Assembly (NCBI GenBank): GCA_031289975.1
Contig: JAITOM010000281.1
Coordinates: 1-17,783 of the forward strand
DNA from: Methanobrevibacter sp.
GTDB lineage: Archaea > Methanobacteriota > Methanobacteria > Methanobacteriales > Methanobacteriaceae
Direction: 5' to 3'
DNA length: 17,783 nt
In this document: positions 15,010-17,783 of the stretch, in pieces
Numbering within the stretch: the first letter of the stretch is position 1
Layout of the letters: each line of letters begins with the position of its first letter
Notes under the pieces: model-generated
Databases searched by the model: none
The model's input: only the letters and a program-made list of their open reading frames with translations
Told to the model about the DNA's origin: nothing
Made by a program: the position numbers and the translations under genes

Positions 15010-16164
15010 ATGTTTAAAGAAAAAAAATATGGTAGAACAGTTAAAAATATTCCTAATGGATTTGATTCTGCTAATGATTTTTTTGAACATCTTTTTAATA
15101 ATAAAGACATGATTTGGATGGGTCAAAATACAAACCATCTACATAAAAAGGATTATATTTACAATGAAATGGTAGAATGTTTAAGAAGTAGGCAATATTC
15201 TAAATATCCTCCTTCTGAAGGATTTTCAAAACTCAAAAATTTAATATTAGACGACTTAAACCTAAAAGATAGTGATATTTTAATAAGTTCTGGAGGAACA
15301 GACTCACTTTATCTTGCAATGAATGTTATTTTAGAACCTCATCATAATGTAGTCACTCCTGATCCAGGTTATTTAATTATAGATAACTTTGCAAGTAGAT
15401 TTGCCAATGAAGTTATTCAAATTCCTATTTATAATAGTGAATGTGGTTACAAATTAACACCAAAACTTCTTAAAGAGAATATGAATGAAAATACTAAAAT
15501 AATTGTTCTTATTGACCCATTAAATCCATTAGGTACGGCTTATACTTCCAAAGAGATTGAAGAATTTGCTAAAATAGCTACCCACAATGACATTTATTTA
15601 ATTCATGATGTGACATATAAAGATTTCGCAAGAGAGCACTACTCAATAGCAAAATATGCTCCAAGCAACAGTATAACTATTTACAGTTTTTCAAAGATTT
15701 TTGGAATGGCGGGATTGAGAATCGGTGCTATGGTATCTAATCATGAGGTTATATCAGCTGTTAAATCAATAATAATTAATGATTTAGGAACAAATATAAT
15801 TGCTCAAGCAGGAGCAATAGCTGGTTTAAAATCTAAGGATAAATGGTTGGATTATATTGTAAACACAACAAGAAACAATCAAAAATTAATTAAATCAATG
15901 ATTGATACTATTGACGATGTTTTTATTGTTAATTATCCATCTGATGGAAATATGTTAGCTATTGATATTGAAAAAACTGGAATTAACTCAGAAGAACTTG
16001 CTGAATATCTTTTAGATAAAAACATCTTTACAAGAAGTGGAAATTATACAAGTTCTCGCTTTGGAGATAAATATCTTAGAATTAGTTTCTCAATTCCTGA
16101 AGAAGAAGTGATAATATTTAATCAAGAGTTTCTAAAAGCAATCAAAGCTCTTAAAAACAAATAA
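15010..16164 (+). CDS. Class I/II PLP-dependent aminotransferase
   Basis: This is a fold-type I aminotransferase of about 384 residues that uses pyridoxal phosphate to move amino groups between an amino acid and a 2-oxoacid in the cytoplasm. Numbered from the GTG at 15001, visible residues are SSGGTDS (96-102, phosphate-binding turn), DPGY (121-124), N175-P176 (NPLG), D203 and Y206 (HDVTYKDF), the PLP lysine K232 (YSFSKIFGMAGLR), R240, and the substrate-carboxylate arginine in YLRISFS near the C-terminus. It resembles aspartate/aromatic and HisC/CobD-type enzymes, so substrate is unresolved. The ATG at 15010 is preferred because GTGATC at 15001-15006 is a ribosome-binding site rather than a start. 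An unknown protein gene follows after 49 bases. Confidence 0.92.
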   Translation: MFKEKKYGRTVKNIPNGFDSANDFFEHLFNNKDMIWMGQNTNHLHKKDYIYNEMVECLRSRQYSKYPPSEGFSKLKNLILDDLNLKDSDILISSGGTDSLYLAMNVILEPHHNVVTPDPGYLIIDNFASRFANEVIQIPIYNSECGYKLTPKLLKENMNENTKIIVLIDPLNPLGTAYTSKEIEEFAKIATHNDIYLIHDVTYKDFAREHYSIAKYAPSNSITIYSFSKIFGMAGLRIGAMVSNHEVISAVKSIIINDLGTNIIAQAGAIAGLKSKDKWLDYIVNTTRNNQKLIKSMIDTIDDVFIVNYPSDGNMLAIDIEKTGINSEELAEYLLDKNIFTRSGNYTSSRFGDKYLRISFSIPEEEVIIFNQEFLKAIKALKNK

Positions 16165-16213
16165 AATAGTTAAATATAATATATTTTAACCGATTGTTTA
16201 GGAGATAAAAAAA

Positions 16214-16693
16214 ATGAATAAATATATGGAGATTAAATTTGATGATATTAATTATTCAATATATAAACTTGGTTTTTGGAAGAATGAATATAAAATAAAC
16301 CTAACTGGAAAATCAAAAGAAATTCCTGTTACAAAACCAAGTATAGACCATGTACTATTATCCATGGAGGAGATGAGAAAATCAAGTTTTGAAGTTGATG
16401 GTAAAAATGTTAATGGAATGTTAGCTCTATCCTTACAATTAGATAATAAATTTAAAAATACTCCGATTGATGATTTAATAGCTATTGAAGAAGAGGAATA
16501 TAAAAATATCGTGACTGAAATAGATGAATTAAAACTTGAAAGCCCTGAAAAATCAGTGAAATTAGATAATAATCAATATTTAATCTATAAATTAGAAAAA
16601 AAATGCCATGTTACAATGGCTAAACCAGCCAATAAATTCACTGAAGATTATCATATTAAAGAAATTGAAAGATTAAAAGAAAATAGGGTTTGA
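16214..16693 (+). CDS. Hypothetical 159-residue protein
   Basis: The frame begins at an ATG behind AGGAGAT (16200-16206, spacing 7), a strong ribosome-binding site, so it is very probably a real gene. The protein is soluble, charged and rich in K, E, N and I, with no signal peptide or membrane segment. An acidic stretch, IAIEEEEYKNIVTEIDELKLE (middle), is probably helical. One cysteine is present near the C-terminus (KKCHVT). It follows the aminotransferase by 49 bases and may share its transcript. The family is not recognised. The decayed virus-like gene begins 95 bases beyond it on the other strand, so a link to that element cannot be excluded. Confidence 0.78.
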   Translation: MNKYMEIKFDDINYSIYKLGFWKNEYKINLTGKSKEIPVTKPSIDHVLLSMEEMRKSSFEVDGKNVNGMLALSLQLDNKFKNTPIDDLIAIEEEEYKNIVTEIDELKLESPEKSVKLDNNQYLIYKLEKKCHVTMAKPANKFTEDYHIKEIERLKENRV

Positions 16694-16714
16694 TGATTAA
16701 TTAAAAATTTTGTG

Positions 16715-16734
16715 ATATGTTGTGTGCATGAGCC
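16715..16734 (+). repeat. 20-bp repeat shared with 4849-4868
   Basis: ATATGTTGTGTGCATGAGCC differs by one base from 4849-4868. It lies between the stop of the hypothetical gene and the end of the decayed virus-like gene, so it could mark the edge of that element. Confidence 0.6.
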
Positions 16735-16787
16735 TAAGATAATTTAATGACTTGTTTCCCTATATTTTTTAGGTATTGTTACCTTAT

Positions 16788-17725
16788 TTATCTATATTTT
16801 GTATTAAATTCTTCTCTATTTAGATTTTCATATTCTCCGTTAACTATTTCTTAGTCTGACTTTTTTATGGCTTTTAATATTTCTTGCTCTTCTTCTATGA
16901 TATATTTTTCACTACCATCTTCATTATATATCTTTAATTCATTTTTTAAGTATTTATTTATTATATTTGTTTGTGCTTTCTTCACCATCGGTTACTTCTT
17001 CATACCAACATAAAAAACCATAACGAGCTTCCCAAAGTATATCTAATAGTTATTTTTGAAGGATTACCATAAATAACAATATCTTTTTTATCTTTATTAA
17101 TCCATTGAACATAGGATATTTATCAGCAGCATTAACATCACCAAGTTGAGAACCTACATGACCATACCTACCTATCAATGATTCGCTGTCATTAATAGTA
17201 GCATATAATCTAATTACAGAGTTTTTTTCTCCATATGAAGTTATTATTTACTATAGATTGCACCACAATAACATATCCATGAATTGGTTCCGGATACATC
17301 ATTGTCTCTATCACCAGGATACAATAAATAATCAATAGCTCCGTTTGCATCATTGGTTACTTCAAAAAAATCATTAACAGGAACTATTTGACCATCGTTG
17401 GATTCATGTCTTGTTTTTTAGGTTTACCTTCTAAATTCCAAGCCCATTCTTTAATTCTGTATCCATCGTTTTGTGCAATGTATAAATCACTTTGATTATA
17501 TAATTCAATCATTTCTTGCTCAACATCATTTCTTGCTCAACAATTAATGGTATATTTCTCCATTGAGTTCTAAAATCAATTTGCTTGTAATCTTCAGGTG
17601 ATAAAATTTCTCTAAAAACATGAACTAAGTTATCTGTTGTTTTTAGAGAGTGTAAAGAAGTTGGCTCCTGAAATTTTTTGGGAATATTAAATTCATCATA
17701 TAATACTTTATTTTAGCTTTTAACT
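16788..17725 (-). pseudogene. Decayed phage minor-head-like protein gene
   Basis: No long frame survives, but pieces in different minus-strand frames read as one protein: NIPKKFQEPTSLHSLKTT, then NIPLIVEQEMIELYNQSD, RIKEWAWNLEG, HESNDGQIVPVNDFFEV, LLYPGDRDNDV...WICYCGA and IIEEEQEILKAIKKSD. The series W...H-x3-DGQ-V-P-V, then a YPGD block and a Cys-x-Cys, is the C-terminal pattern of phage Mu F / SPP1 gp7-like minor head proteins. Damage includes a 17-bp tandem duplication (about 17508-17542), frameshifts near 17408, 17250 and 17115, and an in-frame TAA at 16851-16853. The original stop is probably 16788-16790. The 5' end is unclear and may lie past the window. The family call is by motif memory. 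Confidence 0.55.
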
Positions 17726-17783
17726 TATTATGTAGTATACAATCAAAAATTAATATTAATAAAAATTGAAATCATTGATTAAG

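Overview
The window looks like a chromosomal piece of a Methanobrevibacter-like methanogenic archaeon (Methanobacteriales). The DNA is very AT-rich. Several start codons sit just behind GTGAT or AGGTGA ribosome-binding sites, and TATA-like boxes resemble archaeal ones. The recognisable enzymes (ArgJ, an archaeal LeuA/CimA-type synthase, a fused ADP-forming acyl-CoA synthetase, NadA) fit a methanogen gene set. The genus is inferred from overall protein and sequence character; no marker gene is present.

Layout. 1-657 (minus): two small membrane or exported proteins of unknown role, the first cut by the window edge. 1195-1988 (plus): a 35-residue ORF overlapping the start of a calcineurin-like phosphoesterase. 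2013-4045 (minus): argJ followed by a protein that resembles tRNA-thiolation ATP pyrophosphatases but lacks their key residues. 5220-6713 (plus): a 2-isopropylmalate/citramalate synthase. 6967-8468 (minus): a sodium:neurotransmitter-symporter family gene broken by a G7 tract. 10017-12113 (minus): acetate--CoA ligase (ADP-forming). 13157-14080 (minus): nadA. 15010-16693 (plus): a class I/II aminotransferase and an unknown protein. 16788 to about 17725 (minus): a heavily decayed gene resembling phage minor head (Mu F / SPP1 gp7-like) proteins, with a short related relic at about 14601-14665 on the other strand.

About one third of the window is non-coding and full of small repeats. The main family is a roughly 215-260 bp MITE-like element with imperfect 26-bp terminal inverted repeats. 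Every one of the five long gaps upstream of a minus-strand gene carries exactly one full-length copy, while the convergent gaps carry none. One copy was later hit by a 98-bp element with its own inverted repeats and a perfect 8-bp target duplication. A second small inverted-repeat element (144 bp), a 66-bp inverted repeat pair, and a set of short hairpins whose stems co-vary between copies complete the picture.

The metabolic genes are ordinary biosynthesis (arginine, branched-chain amino acids, NAD) plus acyl-CoA energy metabolism. They do not form one pathway. I found no clear defence or other new multi-gene system. The most interesting signals are the repeat architecture around gene starts, the co-varying hairpins, the G-tract frameshift and the decayed virus-like gene.
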